Below, piece after piece: positions 1-9,946 of a stretch of DNA of 64,000 nucleotides. The notes beneath the pieces were generated by a model that was not told where the DNA came from, made no database searches, and saw nothing but the letters and a program-made list of their open reading frames with translations. Position 1 is the stretch's first letter. The number at the start of each line of letters is the position of its first letter. The translations under genes and the position numbers were made by a program. Source of the DNA: Methanospirillum purgamenti (GTDB taxonomy: Archaea > Halobacteriota > Methanomicrobia > Methanomicrobiales > Methanospirillaceae); NCBI RefSeq assembly GCF_018502485.1, contig NZ_CP075546.1, one strand, 5' to 3'.

Positions 1-1573
1 CCATGGCTGAATCAAACCAGACATCAAAGATATCCTCAACACGCTTCATTGAACCGCCACAAGAACACGGCACAACGATATCATCGACATATGGCCGGTG
101 AGGATCAGTAAGAGATGTTCCTGCAGCTTCATTCAATTCAGCAACCGTCCCAAAGACGCGGCTTTTTGAACATACAGGACACTGCCAGACCGGAATCGGA
201 ATACCCCAATACCGTTGCCGGGAGATACACCAGTCACGGGCATCTGAGACAAAATCATAAAACCGGGCACTGCCAGCCCATTCCGGATACCAGGACGTTG
301 CTTTTATCTCAGAAAGCATCTTCTCTTTCATCTTCGGAACCGAGATGAACCACTGCTCAGTAGCCCGATAGATGATTGGAGTCTTACATCTCCAGCAATG
401 ACCATACCGGTGTGTTATCTTCTGTCGTGCAAGCAGGTGAGAGCCAAGGTCCTCCAGAATCTTCTCATTGGCATCCCTGACAAACTGACCAACATACACA
501 CCACCTTCTTCGGTATAGTATCCGGCTCCATCTACCGGACAGAATACATCAAGTCCTTTTTCTACACCGAGGAGATAATCATCCCACCCATGACCTGGAG
601 CAATATGAACCATACCGGTGTTGTCCATCTCAACAAATCCGGCAATCACAACCTGATGGTCTATGGTTTTTTGTCGTGGGATAAGTTCTACAAGTGGAGA
701 TGTGTATTTTGTTCCGGCAAGGAAAGACCCGGTTTTTTCAGAGAGAATGGAAAAGCCCTGATATTTTCCCCGTTTTAATACTGGCTCGACAAGATCTTTT
801 GCAATCCAGAGAATCTCTTTCCTGCCGTCTTTTACTGCCTCTACCTGTGCGTAAATGAAATCCTTGTCTACTGCAACGGCAACGTTTGCCGGAAGTGTCC
901 ATGGAGTTGTTGTCCAGATAACCAGATATTCATTATCCACTCCCTGGATTGGAAATTTTACAAATATTGAAGGATCCTGCTCATCCCAGTATTCCACTTC
1001 AGAATCTGCAATGGCAGTCTCACACCGTGGACACCAGTTAACTACCCGATGACCGCGTTCTAACAGACCTTTTTCATGAGCCTGTTTCAAGGTCCACCAT
1101 GCCGCTTCAATGTATTCGGGCATGATAGTCTGATATGGGTTATCAAAGTTCATCCAGATGCCAAGAGCCTTAAACTGCTCTGACATGATGTCTTTGTGAC
1201 TTATGGCAAACTGTTTACACCGCTCGATGAACGTCCCGATTCCATATGCCTCAATATCTTTCTTATTTTCAAATCCTAATTCATGCTCGACCCTGACTTC
1301 AATAGGAAGTCCATGCATATCATATCCTGCCCGGTCAATGACATGAAATCCGTTCATCCTTTTAAACCGGAGAATACTGTCTTTGAGGATCTTATTCCAG
1401 GCTGTTCCAAGGTGGATATGACCGGTTGTATACGGAGGGCCGTCTACAAAAAACCAGGTTTTCCCATTTCGGTTCTGTTCTTTTACCCTGGCATATATCT
1501 CCTCCTGAGTCCAGAATTTCTGGACTGAGGCTTCAATATCCTTGGGTGTAAAACTGCTGGTAACCTCTCGCAC
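1..1573 (-). CDS. ileS: Isoleucyl-tRNA synthetase, C-terminal part beyond window
   Basis: Charges tRNA-Ile with isoleucine in the cytoplasm (class I aaRS). Reading leftward from a GTG at 1573, the frame stays open to the window edge (about 524 residues). It shows the class I HIGH motif as PPYTTGHIHLGTAW, the zinc-type WCPRC motif, the CP1 editing-domain signatures TTTPWTLPAN and APGHGWDDY, and ends at DVWFDSAM. The KMSKS loop and anticodon-binding domain lie outside the window. The GTG start is preceded by a GAGG element and fits the usual archaeal N-terminus. It follows the DUF2207 gene by about 60 bp on the same strand, so read-through from that operon is possible. The motif set separates it from ValRS and LeuRS, but the missing C-terminus leaves slight doubt. 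Confidence 0.93.
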   Translation of the reverse strand, partial: MREVTSSFTPKDIEASVQKFWTQEEIYARVKEQNRNGKTWFFVDGPPYTTGHIHLGTAWNKILKDSILRFKRMNGFHVIDRAGYDMHGLPIEVRVEHELGFENKKDIEAYGIGTFIERCKQFAISHKDIMSEQFKALGIWMNFDNPYQTIMPEYIEAAWWTLKQAHEKGLLERGHRVVNWCPRCETAIADSEVEYWDEQDPSIFVKFPIQGVDNEYLVIWTTTPWTLPANVAVAVDKDFIYAQVEAVKDGRKEILWIAKDLVEPVLKRGKYQGFSILSEKTGSFLAGTKYTSPLVELIPRQKTIDHQVVIAGFVEMDNTGMVHIAPGHGWDDYLLGVEKGLDVFCPVDGAGYYTEEGGVYVGQFVRDANEKILEDLGSHLLARQKITHRYGHCWRCKTPIIYRATEQWFISVPKMKEKMLSEIKATSWYPEWAGSARFYDFVSDARDWCISRQRYWGIPIPVWQCPVCSKSRVFGTVAELNEAAGTSLTDPHRPYVDDIVVPCSCGGSMKRVEDIFDVWFDSAM

Positions 1574-1634
1574 GTTATTTCCTCAAAAATTCCTTATATT
1601 AATTACCGCACGGGCAGATAGGTGTTTCTTACCT

Positions 1635-3476
1635 TTACCACCCTCCGGCACCACCTCCTCCAAATCCACCACCACCGCCAAAGCCTCCTCCACCATATGA
1701 TCCACCAGACCCAGAGGATGGAGGATGGTAGGCAAGCATCGGGGAAAAGCCAGTATGAATAATTGCTGGCGCAAACCATCCTCCGGAAGGAAGATCTGGA
1801 ACATGAATATCGAGCGACCTTAGTGTTTTAGATACCTGATTGCCAACGCCAAGGGCTGTTCCATAGACCATCCAGTCTCCCCAGATAGCAATATCTTCAG
1901 GTTTATATCGTTGCATCATAACAGAATCTGACAAAAATTTCTGAAACGATTCCCACTGTAATCGATTCTGATAATAATCATCCTTCCAGGTTCCAAACAG
2001 CGAAATTGGAAAGACAAAGGCAACAACCATCTGTAAGATGCCAAGACAGGAATTATATACCGCCTGACCCAGGATAAGACGATCACCCGGACCGATAATG
2101 ATCAGAACGAGAGAGACAAAAAATAAACCGATAACAAATCCGAGAAGTGGAATGAGGTGCTTTTGACCGTTTCTTATATACGTTGACACCATCTGATCTG
2201 ATAGTCCGGAAGGAAGTTCCATAAAGGACTTTTGATACTCCATTAACTGAACTCGCATTGAGTCATTTGTATTTGCATCGGTTGCCATCTGAGAAAATGT
2301 CGCATCTGTTACAACCCCGTCCTGCTCCAGTACTGAAAGGGTCCGGATTACCTGTTCTTCATATTGATCTCCAGTCTCTTTTTTTAATATTCGTATAGAA
2401 AATCCTGTATCAGAGGCAGGATTTATCTCGATTATTTTCCTCCTGTGTAGATCCAAGAGGGTTGCATGAAGTCCCTCTTCATCAAACTTTTCCGGATCGC
2501 CTGAAAACACAAGTGCCACGAGCCAGGGCTTTATTGATGGGTCAGGAACAAAACTCAGATGATCAGGGACCGTATAGGTCTTTTCCCGCCCATATCGATA
2601 CCACAAAATAAAAAGAATAACCGGGATAAGAAACAGGAAGATTCCAGATAATGTAGAGATTATCCGATAGATACTATTGATATAACTCAGATATCCTGGG
2701 TTTGCAGCCTCTGTCTTTTCTCTGACCGAACCTGATATCTGAGTAACCTGACCATCCAGATGCTCAGTAACTGAGCTGTCGATGAGCACTTCAAATCCAA
2801 GAGGGATATCTTCCTGAATTTTTCCGCTCATGACATAGGAATCAGCGGTTTTTGTTACTGCAAGATCTGCCGGATGAGGATACAGGGCTTTCACTCCCTG
2901 CGATGGAATCTCAATCCGAACAGACTCATAGGGAATGTGAATTGAGGCTAGATTGATATTGAGATGATCGCCATCTTCTCCCCGTTCAACAGGCGGGATT
3001 ATATCCCAGGTATATGAAACGGGAAATGATCCGGAAGAATAATATCCAGGATTAAATGCTCCAGCCTCATTTATACCTGCTCTATCGGTAATTATCGAAA
3101 ATGCCTGATTATTCTCACCGGTAAGCGTTACTTTTCCATTCGCATCTTTTACATACCCTATTGAGCCGGAAGGTGGCGTCAGAGAGATATATTTATAATA
3201 TGAACCAGAATGGTCCTCGGTATACACTGGTGCATCCAAACGCCGGTTCAGACTCCTGTATTGACTATCTGTGTGAACCGAGTAGACATATGACTCTTTG
3301 AGCGTTCCATCCCAGGAAAAGGATGCTTCATATGATGAAACTGAAAGATCAGGAACAAAGAGGGACTGAGCAAAAGAGAACAAAAAAAAACCGCAAACTG
3401 CAATCCCGGCAGTAACTAAAAATAAAAGAAGAAGATCCTTTTTTTCACTCTGCATATTGTACCTCAATGTGTTCAT
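1635..3476 (-). CDS. DUF2207-family membrane protein with Gly-rich tail
   Basis: Predicted membrane protein of the DUF2207 family, function unknown. From the ATG at 3476 it has an N-terminal TM/signal segment, a beta-rich extracytoplasmic domain of about 230 residues (the DUF2207 region), a central TM segment followed by an RYGRE basic stop-transfer, a cytoplasmic region, a further pair of TM segments, and a Ser/Gly-rich C-terminus ending in repeated FGGGGG units and GGW, typical of the family. The open frame extends upstream to a TTG at 3512, but that overlaps the preceding small gene, so the ATG is preferred. It is the distal gene of the MoxR/DUF58/VWA run, which suggests envelope biogenesis or maturation (inference). 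Confidence 0.82.
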   Translation of the reverse strand: MNTLRYNMQSEKKDLLLLFLVTAGIAVCGFFLFSFAQSLFVPDLSVSSYEASFSWDGTLKESYVYSVHTDSQYRSLNRRLDAPVYTEDHSGSYYKYISLTPPSGSIGYVKDANGKVTLTGENNQAFSIITDRAGINEAGAFNPGYYSSGSFPVSYTWDIIPPVERGEDGDHLNINLASIHIPYESVRIEIPSQGVKALYPHPADLAVTKTADSYVMSGKIQEDIPLGFEVLIDSSVTEHLDGQVTQISGSVREKTEAANPGYLSYINSIYRIISTLSGIFLFLIPVILFILWYRYGREKTYTVPDHLSFVPDPSIKPWLVALVFSGDPEKFDEEGLHATLLDLHRRKIIEINPASDTGFSIRILKKETGDQYEEQVIRTLSVLEQDGVVTDATFSQMATDANTNDSMRVQLMEYQKSFMELPSGLSDQMVSTYIRNGQKHLIPLLGFVIGLFFVSLVLIIIGPGDRLILGQAVYNSCLGILQMVVAFVFPISLFGTWKDDYYQNRLQWESFQKFLSDSVMMQRYKPEDIAIWGDWMVYGTALGVGNQVSKTLRSLDIHVPDLPSGGWFAPAIIHTGFSPMLAYHPPSSGSGGSYGGGGFGGGGGFGGGGAGGW

Positions 3477-3508
3477 ATTCCAAGCAATAAACAGGAATAC
3501 AATTAAAA

Positions 3509-3688
3509 TCAATATCTGACATAATAACAGGCTCCGGATTCAAGGCGTTCTCCCGGAGAGAGATTTCGTAAAAACTGACTTGCATGATCTTCACAGACCA
3601 CAGCTTTACAGCACCCTAATATCTCAAGACCTATCGCAGGTTTTCCACAAACCTGACATGAAGTTTCATCTCCGGGAGAGATATTCAT
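3509..3688 (-). CDS. Small Cys-rich (zinc-ribbon-like) protein, 59 aa
   Basis: Short ORF read directly from the sequence. It begins MNISPGDETSCQVCGKPA and contains CxxC, then CC, then CxxxH, and a final Cys near the C-terminus, a spacing suited to one zinc or iron-sulfur site. It sits between the BatD-like and DUF2207 genes on the same strand, 32 bp before the preferred start of the latter, and so looks like an operon member. An AGG-like element lies just upstream of its ATG. I do not recognise a named family. The composition (paired Cys, no signal peptide, high charge) suggests a cytosolic metal-binding adaptor. The main support is codon continuity and operon position. Confidence 0.6.
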   Translation of the reverse strand: MNISPGDETSCQVCGKPAIGLEILGCCKAVVCEDHASQFLRNLSPGERLESGACYYVRY

Positions 3689-3748
3689 AGTATTCCTGAT
3701 ATTTAAAAATATGAAAATATTTGGATTCCAACATCTGATTTAGAATTT

Positions 3749-5353
3749 TTATGAAAGACCGGCCATCTGTCTCACTTCCTGTACAAACCGGCCAAAGTTC
3801 TCATCATCAGGTTCTCCTTTTGCATACTCTACCTGTGAACAAGAATTCAGGAGATCGAGAATGGACTGTTGTATCGGAGGTATATAACGGACAACACCAG
3901 AGATAATCTCATCATTTGTTATCGCTTCTCCATGCCCATGCGTATGAGAAATAAACATCCTGACTGCCTGACCAAGAATGATATATCCCTCTTTTTTATC
4001 TCCGCCAGCATACGTTTTTTCAGCCTTATTAATCATCTCCTGAACGACCTCGGAATAATCACGCTCAGGAACCATCTCCTGAGGAGCAGACTGGACCTCT
4101 TCTGGCCGAGTCGAATAATACCACCATGCAACTCCGGCACATAAGACAACCAGGATTATTACCAGAAAGATACCAATGAACCAGAATAACGGAAATGCTT
4201 CATCCTGCTTTAGCTCTATCTTCTGGACGGTATTATTCACAATCCAGGCAGTAAGTGTTGCATTTCTTCCATCCGGATGAACATATTCCTGGGATACCAT
4301 CGTTTCATTTGGAGTTCTGGTTACAGAACCGGATGAAGGAACCATAGAATTATTGTGTGCCTGTTCTTTTCGTTCATTCCAGGTGGAATTTGATGCTAGT
4401 TCTGGAGGAACAGGTATTTCTCCGCTTTTTTCTGCGGTAAGAGATGAAATTTTACTGTTTTCAGCCTTCCCGGTCACCGCAATTTTTTCTCCATCTTCAT
4501 TTTCAAATTGAACCGATACTTCTCCTCGATCTGGGCCGGTTGGAACAATTTTTTCTGATGTCTGATTGTATCCGGCGTTTCGAAGGTCTGATGCCTGTTT
4601 TTGAACAATTGGATCTTTTTCGAGAGAGTCTGCAAGTTTTCGTTTATTCTCTTCAGTTTGTTGACTCTCCTGCATCATCTGCTGTTTTAGAGCTGAGGAA
4701 GAAAAGGACATCTGATTATTTTGAAGAGCCTGCTGTGAGTTTTGTGGTGAAGATTGACGGGTACTATAGCCAGACCCGCTTTGTGACAGGAGATTTTGCA
4801 TCAGTTGTTGTTGTTCCTGCCTCATCTGTTCCATCTCCTGTTCCATCTGACTAAAAGGATCCTGTCCTGATAGAGATGAAGGAGTTTTTGTTGCTTCAGA
4901 TGTTGTAGACCGAAGAGTTTCTTTCACCTGTTTTACATCTTTTTGTTCAGACACAAAATGAACGGAGATTGGGGGCAGAACCACTGCAAAATCCTTCCCT
5001 TTATCTTCATAGATGAGCAACAACGAGAGATCATAATTTGTTTCAGATTCGGATGTGAGCGTTAATGCATGATCTGATCTCCCGGGAGCAATCGGAAAAG
5101 ACTGGGATTGAGTATTGGTCTGAGATATGGAAAATCCGCCGTCATCCTGTTTTCTTGTCAAACTGTATTGCAGGGTTCCGATAAGGGTATTTGTAAAAGA
5201 ACTGTCGATTGTAAAAGGAACCTGTGCATCAGTTCCTACCAGATAATAGTAATCAGACTGCTCTGATGACATGGTTATGTCATCTGCAAAAACCTGCATT
5301 CCGGAGATGAAAAGACATCCGGTTAGCAAGAATAATATTACTTTCATCTTCAT
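3749..5353 (-). CDS. BatD-like single-pass membrane protein with Gln/Ser-rich region
   Basis: Exported membrane protein, 534 aa. It has a signal peptide (about residues 1-23), a beta-rich extracytoplasmic domain to about 135, a low-complexity Gln/Ser/Met-rich region (about 150-270) with coiled-coil character, one TM segment (about 385-410, FWFIGIFLVIILVVLCAG) and a helical cytoplasmic C-terminal domain of about 110 residues. Its ATG overlaps the VWA gene's stop by 4 bp, implying translational coupling. Position and architecture match the BatD/oxygen-tolerance component of MoxR-VWA systems, but sequence similarity is not obvious to me, so the label is by context. It probably scaffolds the VWA protein at the membrane. 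Confidence 0.6.
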   Translation of the reverse strand: MKMKVILFLLTGCLFISGMQVFADDITMSSEQSDYYYLVGTDAQVPFTIDSSFTNTLIGTLQYSLTRKQDDGGFSISQTNTQSQSFPIAPGRSDHALTLTSESETNYDLSLLLIYEDKGKDFAVVLPPISVHFVSEQKDVKQVKETLRSTTSEATKTPSSLSGQDPFSQMEQEMEQMRQEQQQLMQNLLSQSGSGYSTRQSSPQNSQQALQNNQMSFSSSALKQQMMQESQQTEENKRKLADSLEKDPIVQKQASDLRNAGYNQTSEKIVPTGPDRGEVSVQFENEDGEKIAVTGKAENSKISSLTAEKSGEIPVPPELASNSTWNERKEQAHNNSMVPSSGSVTRTPNETMVSQEYVHPDGRNATLTAWIVNNTVQKIELKQDEAFPLFWFIGIFLVIILVVLCAGVAWWYYSTRPEEVQSAPQEMVPERDYSEVVQEMINKAEKTYAGGDKKEGYIILGQAVRMFISHTHGHGEAITNDEIISGVVRYIPPIQQSILDLLNSCSQVEYAKGEPDDENFGRFVQEVRQMAGLS

Positions 5354-6300
5354 TGAATAATCCGCCTCCGCCCATATCGTAAGAAAATTTCTGCTCCTAT
5401 GAGGATTATAGCACCAATAAAGAACCAGTCTCTAATGCTCGTTTCTTCTCTCTCACGCTTTATCTCCTTATTCAGGTTTGAATAGATCTCTGAAAGCGTC
5501 CTATCATCTACTGATTTATAATACCGGCCTTCAGTGGTACTTGCAATTCTTTGGAGCATCTCTTCATCCAGGGTTGCATATTGAGGATTCCCAAACCAGT
5601 CATAACCAAGAACAACCGGACTATCTGATCCCATCCCGATAGTAAAGACCTGAATGCCTTTCTCACGAGCGAAGTTTGCAGCCTCATCCGGATGAATGAC
5701 ACCGGCATTATTGACTCCGTCAGACAGAAGAATAACCACTTTTTTCCTGTTCGGAATTGATTCAGCCATATCAAGACCAAGTGCAAGACCATCGCCAATT
5801 GCAGTTGCACCTTCTTTTGGTTCAATAGCCTGCAATTTTCTAATTACCCGATCTTTATCAGGAGAGAGATACGCAGCACTTGTTGCACCAGATTCAAACG
5901 TGATAATGCCGGCATAATCTTTTGCATCAAGTGATCGGAGCAGGATTTCTGCAGAACGTTTAGAAGATTCAAGTCTGGTAGGCTGGTAATCAGTCGCCTG
6001 CATACTCCCGGAAATATCCAGTACGAGGATAACATTTACACCTTCTTTTGTCTGTTCCAGAGGGATATGAGGATCTGCAAGTCCGATTATGATGCAGCCA
6101 ATAGCAGCAAGAACAAGAAGCAGAAGGGTTTGTGGACGTGATGACTGCCTGCTTCCATGTAAAGCACTTTTTAAAAAACCAATATGGGAAAAGACTATTG
6201 CTTCCTGTTTTTTCCGATTTGTTTCATGATAATAATAATAGTACAGAATCGGGAGAACTATCAATGCAAGTAACCATTCCGGATGATAAAAACCGGTCAT
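5350..6300 (-). CDS. VWA-domain membrane protein (BatA/BatB type)
   Basis: 316 aa with two N-terminal TM segments (about 9-23 and 60-76), a von Willebrand A domain (about 88-285) and a C-terminal TM segment (about 290-310). The metal-ion-dependent adhesion site is visible as DISGSM (DxSxS) with the downstream Thr/Asp positions conserved (ATAIGDGLALG, LLSDGVNN). Known BatA proteins place the VWA domain outside the membrane between TMs and act with MoxR ATPases and DUF58 proteins. It overlaps the DUF58 gene by 4 bp upstream and the BatD-like gene by 4 bp downstream, so the three are clearly one transcription unit. The substrate is unknown. Confidence 0.9.
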   Translation of the reverse strand: MTGFYHPEWLLALIVLPILYYYYYHETNRKKQEAIVFSHIGFLKSALHGSRQSSRPQTLLLLVLAAIGCIIIGLADPHIPLEQTKEGVNVILVLDISGSMQATDYQPTRLESSKRSAEILLRSLDAKDYAGIITFESGATSAAYLSPDKDRVIRKLQAIEPKEGATAIGDGLALGLDMAESIPNRKKVVILLSDGVNNAGVIHPDEAANFAREKGIQVFTIGMGSDSPVVLGYDWFGNPQYATLDEEMLQRIASTTEGRYYKSVDDRTLSEIYSNLNKEIKREREETSIRDWFFIGAIILIGAEIFLRYGRRRIIQ

Positions 6301-7184
6301 AACTCACCTCCAGGTCGTGTTCTCATCAGGTGCTCCAAAACCGGAACAAAATCATCCCCTGATCGGATATGAACAAACGGAATTCGGTATTTTCTCATCA
6401 TATGTGACACTGACTGACTATGCATCTTAGCAGCCTCTTTGTATGAATCACGAATCACTGGATCAGATGTATCAACTAGAAGTTGCTCACCGGTTTCTGC
6501 ATCTTCAAGTTCTATCAGACCTACATCAGGAAGTTCCCCTTCACGGGGATCAGAGACCCTGATTGATAAGATATCATGGTGCTTCTTTACCAAAGAGAGT
6601 TCTTTGGAACAGTCAGGAGTGAAAAAATCTGATAGGAGAATAACCGTTGACATTCTTCTTATCCGCTGCATTATCATCGAAAGAGCTGGGCGGAGATCTG
6701 AATGTTTTGATTTGGGTACGTGGGTAATAACTGTCTGAATGAGGTTGATAACATGATTTCTTCCACTTCTTGCAGGAATGAATTTTTCCACGCAATCTGA
6801 TACAAGAATTAAACCCACTCTGTCATGATAATGTACAGCAGAAAATGCCAGTGTTGCAAGAATTGAAAGTAATGTACTGAATTTAGAAACGGTATGACCA
6901 AATGATCCAGACCCTGAAATATCTGCAATCAGGTACAGCGTATGATCACGCTCTTCTACAAACTCTTTGATATACGGAATTCCATATCGTGCAGTGATCT
7001 TCCAGTCAATCGCCCTGATATCATCGCCCGGTATATACTCCCTGATGTCTGAGAATTCCACTCCCTGTCCTTTAAACAAGGAGATATGAACTCCAGCCTG
7101 CTGACCGGAAACACGAGCATTGGTCAGAATATCTATAGTTTTTACCTTTTGGACCAAATCCGAATAGGTATCATTATCCGGCAT
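6297..7184 (-). CDS. DUF58 domain protein
   Basis: 295 aa soluble protein of the DUF58 family, a degenerate VWA-like fold that accompanies MoxR ATPases. It carries the family hallmark REYIPGDDIRAIDWKITAR at about 48-66, and then ADISGSGSFG, which resembles a MIDAS strand. It starts 12 bp after the MoxR gene and overlaps the VWA gene by 4 bp. By family knowledge it probably acts as an adaptor or client linking the AAA+ ATPase to the membrane VWA protein. No membrane segment is seen, unlike many bacterial DUF58 proteins that begin with two TM helices. Confidence 0.9.
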   Translation of the reverse strand: MPDNDTYSDLVQKVKTIDILTNARVSGQQAGVHISLFKGQGVEFSDIREYIPGDDIRAIDWKITARYGIPYIKEFVEERDHTLYLIADISGSGSFGHTVSKFSTLLSILATLAFSAVHYHDRVGLILVSDCVEKFIPARSGRNHVINLIQTVITHVPKSKHSDLRPALSMIMQRIRRMSTVILLSDFFTPDCSKELSLVKKHHDILSIRVSDPREGELPDVGLIELEDAETGEQLLVDTSDPVIRDSYKEAAKMHSQSVSHMMRKYRIPFVHIRSGDDFVPVLEHLMRTRPGGEL

Positions 7185-7196
7185 AGACCACCAGCA

Positions 7197-8183
7197 TCAG
7201 GGAACAGGAACAGCTTTTAATATCTGATCAATGATTGCATCTACCAGTACTTCTTCTGCTTCAGCAAGATATGACAATAATATCCGGTGACGAAGGACAT
7301 CATGGGCAACGGCTTTCACATCATCAGGAATAACAAACCCTCTTCCCCGAAGAAGTGCATGTGCCTTTGCACCAAGCATCAGATAAATCGATGCACGAGG
7401 TGATGCACCATATCTGATGTATGAGGCAAGAGGTATCTGATAATCTCCTGGATTTCGTGTAGCATCAACCAAAGAAGTAACATATTTTTTTACCTCAAGG
7501 TCAGCATACATGGAAGGGACAATCTTCTGGATTTTCTTGATATCTGATGCAGTAATAACCGGCTTTGGTTGATAACTTATTCCTTCAGTAAACCGGTCAA
7601 GAATAAGAAGTTCTTCCGTTTTGGATGGATAACTCATCAGAATTTTAAACATGAACCGATCCATCTGGGCTTCCGGAAGCGGATAGGTTCCCTCGTGTTC
7701 TATCGGATTTTCAGTAGCCAGAACAAAAAAGGGATCTGGAAGAGAATATGTTTCTCCCTGGATCGTGACCTGGCGTTCCTGCATAGCTTCAAGTAGTGCT
7801 GACTGAACCTTTGGGGGAGCCCGGTTAATCTCATCTGCTAAAAGAAACTGGGTAAAAACCGGACCTTTTACTGTTTTAAAGGAACAGTCCTGCTGATTAT
7901 AGATTTTTGTCCCGGTAATATCTGCAGGAAGCAGATCAGGAGTAAACTGAATTCTGCAAAAACCTGAATCAATACATTGCGCGACAGTTTTGATCATTAA
8001 TGTCTTGGCAATTCCGGGAACACCTTCCAAAAGCACATGACCATCTGCAATCAATGCAATGATGAGTCGTTCAAGAATACGCTTTTGACCAGCGATAACC
8101 TGGTGAATTTCCTGTTCAAGAGGAATTAAGAGATCTACACATTCCTTTGCCTGTTTTGTAAGTGACTGAATTTCTGTATTCAT
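7197..8183 (-). CDS. MoxR-family AAA+ ATPase
   Basis: 328 aa AAA+ ATPase of the MoxR group, a chaperone-like ATPase that matures partner complexes. Walker A is present as LLEGVPGIAKT (about 53-63), Walker B as LADEINRAPPK, sensor-1 as LATENP, and the C-terminal lid domain contains GASPRAS. Length and motifs match the family fully. It is the first gene of a four-to-six-gene run on the minus strand (MoxR, DUF58, VWA, BatD-like, small Cys protein, DUF2207). The ATG at 8183 follows a gap of about 160 bp that should hold the operon promoter. Confidence 0.95.
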   Translation of the reverse strand: MNTEIQSLTKQAKECVDLLIPLEQEIHQVIAGQKRILERLIIALIADGHVLLEGVPGIAKTLMIKTVAQCIDSGFCRIQFTPDLLPADITGTKIYNQQDCSFKTVKGPVFTQFLLADEINRAPPKVQSALLEAMQERQVTIQGETYSLPDPFFVLATENPIEHEGTYPLPEAQMDRFMFKILMSYPSKTEELLILDRFTEGISYQPKPVITASDIKKIQKIVPSMYADLEVKKYVTSLVDATRNPGDYQIPLASYIRYGASPRASIYLMLGAKAHALLRGRGFVIPDDVKAVAHDVLRHRILLSYLAEAEEVLVDAIIDQILKAVPVP

Positions 8184-8349
8184 GGAATTTGACTCCTGAA
8201 TGATAATCCGGACTCATTGTCTGTGATTGTCAGGAGAGTTTCGGATGCAAAGTAAAGTTCGCCTTACAAAAGGATAAATATGTAGTACATATGGATAAAA
8301 TTGATAAAAGTGAGATGAGACATAATGCCCAAAAATGTCTCCCTCTCCT

Positions 8350-9837
8350 TTATATTATCCCAGTAGACATCTCATCTAATTCTGATTCAAGATAATCAGG
8401 ATGAATCTTGTATCGCGTTATGATAGTGAAAACCAGGATGACTATTCCGATAAGGAACGATAAAAGAAAAGCCAAATCAAATCCTGCAGTGAGTACTTTA
8501 AGCTGGATGTCAACCGGAGCACTCTTTGTAATATCATAATGCTCTGCAATGGTCGTCATTCCCTGAATAAATATCACATTATATATGGCAATCCCGATAG
8601 TCATCGGAACGAAACGCTCCAGACTTGTGAGCGAAGAAACCATCCCCTGGTACTTTTTTGATGCACTGGTCATGATCATATTTGATACCGGGGTGATAAT
8701 GAGCCCAAGTCCTAATCCGATACAGATCAGGCATACCGTGATAAACAGGGTTGGGGTGTCTATTCGCAGATGGGTGATTAAATAATATCCAATCGTCAGA
8801 AAAATACCTGCAACGATAGATAGTATTCTCCCACCTATGCGATTATATAGCATACCGGCGACCATCCCTGCAATCATCATTGAAAAGGAGAGTGCAGTCA
8901 GGATAAGACCTGCATCAGATGTAGAGTATCCACCAATATATTCCAGGTAAAAGGGGAGTAGATAATTGACACCAGACAAACTGAAAAAGACCAGAAATAT
9001 TACCATATTAATGAGTAAAAATGTTTTGTCCATAAATAACCGGATTTCTAGAATTGGGTTTTGTATATGAAGTTCTTTCCATACAAATATTCCAAGAAGA
9101 ATGACTGAAAGCATGAGAGAACCGAGAATGATCGGAGATGTCCATCCCATCGTTGTACCTTCAGAAAATCCATACAACAAAAATGCTAGCCCGATAAAAA
9201 TCAATGCAGCACCGGTTTTGTCTAATTTTTCAGTACTCCCATGAGGCTCTTTGTTTGGAATCACACGGGTTCCAAGAAGAAGTGCAAAGATACCAATGGG
9301 AACATTAATGAAGAAAATCCAGTGCCATGAGAGATATTGTGTTAAAAAACCTCCCATTGTCGGACCAATTGCAGTTCCAAGTCCGGCCATGGTCATAATA
9401 ACGCCCATAGCTTTTCCTTTCATACTCATCGGAATAAAGGCAGATACCATAGCTGGAGCAATTGCTGCAATCATAGCACCCCCAATTCCCTGAAATGCCC
9501 GTGATCCAATAAGAGTCAGAAAGGATCCTGTCAAATCTGGAAGAAAGCCACAGCTGAAAGATCCTAGGATAAAAATGATAAAGCCAATAAGAAAAATTCG
9601 TTTAAACCCAATAATATCAGAAATTTTTCCAAAGATAAGGACACATCCAGCCATTACCAACAGGTAGATAGTTGCCACCCAGGAGACAGAACTGGATGAG
9701 AGAGAAAATGATTCTGATATGGTTGGAAGAGCAATATTAACGATGGTCCCATCAAGGGAAGCCATAAAAGTTGCCAGTGAAATTGCAATAATAAGAGGTA
9801 AATATCTTTTTTGCACGTTCACGGATGTACGATCCAT
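8350..9837 (-). CDS. MFS transporter, DHA2 (EmrB/QacA-like, 14 TM)
   Basis: 495 aa major-facilitator drug:H+ antiporter-like protein. The start ATG is followed by a short basic stretch and TM1 with the DHA2 signature ATFMASLDGTIVNIALPTI. Motif A (GKISDIIGFKRIFLIG), motif C (AGLGTAIGPTMGGFL) and the family sequence WHWIFFINVPIG are all present. Hydrophobicity supports about 14 TM segments. It probably exports small toxic organic compounds, but the substrate cannot be read from sequence. It stands alone between the MoxR operon and the giant surface-protein gene, with no adjacent regulator. Confidence 0.93.
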   Translation of the reverse strand: MDRTSVNVQKRYLPLIIAISLATFMASLDGTIVNIALPTISESFSLSSSSVSWVATIYLLVMAGCVLIFGKISDIIGFKRIFLIGFIIFILGSFSCGFLPDLTGSFLTLIGSRAFQGIGGAMIAAIAPAMVSAFIPMSMKGKAMGVIMTMAGLGTAIGPTMGGFLTQYLSWHWIFFINVPIGIFALLLGTRVIPNKEPHGSTEKLDKTGAALIFIGLAFLLYGFSEGTTMGWTSPIILGSLMLSVILLGIFVWKELHIQNPILEIRLFMDKTFLLINMVIFLVFFSLSGVNYLLPFYLEYIGGYSTSDAGLILTALSFSMMIAGMVAGMLYNRIGGRILSIVAGIFLTIGYYLITHLRIDTPTLFITVCLICIGLGLGLIITPVSNMIMTSASKKYQGMVSSLTSLERFVPMTIGIAIYNVIFIQGMTTIAEHYDITKSAPVDIQLKVLTAGFDLAFLLSFLIGIVILVFTIITRYKIHPDYLESELDEMSTGII

Positions 9838-9946
9838 AAAAGTTGTTTGTTATGGTCCTATTTCAATGAATATGAAATGGAATTTTTAAAGAATAACACA
9901 AGAACTTTCATTTGAGAAAAAAGAAGATTTGAAAAGAAAAGTGATA

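Noticed and set aside
1583..1804. 73-codon minus ORF overlapping the DUF2207 tail
   Set aside because: Shadow frame of the Gly-rich C-terminus; no start signal of its own.
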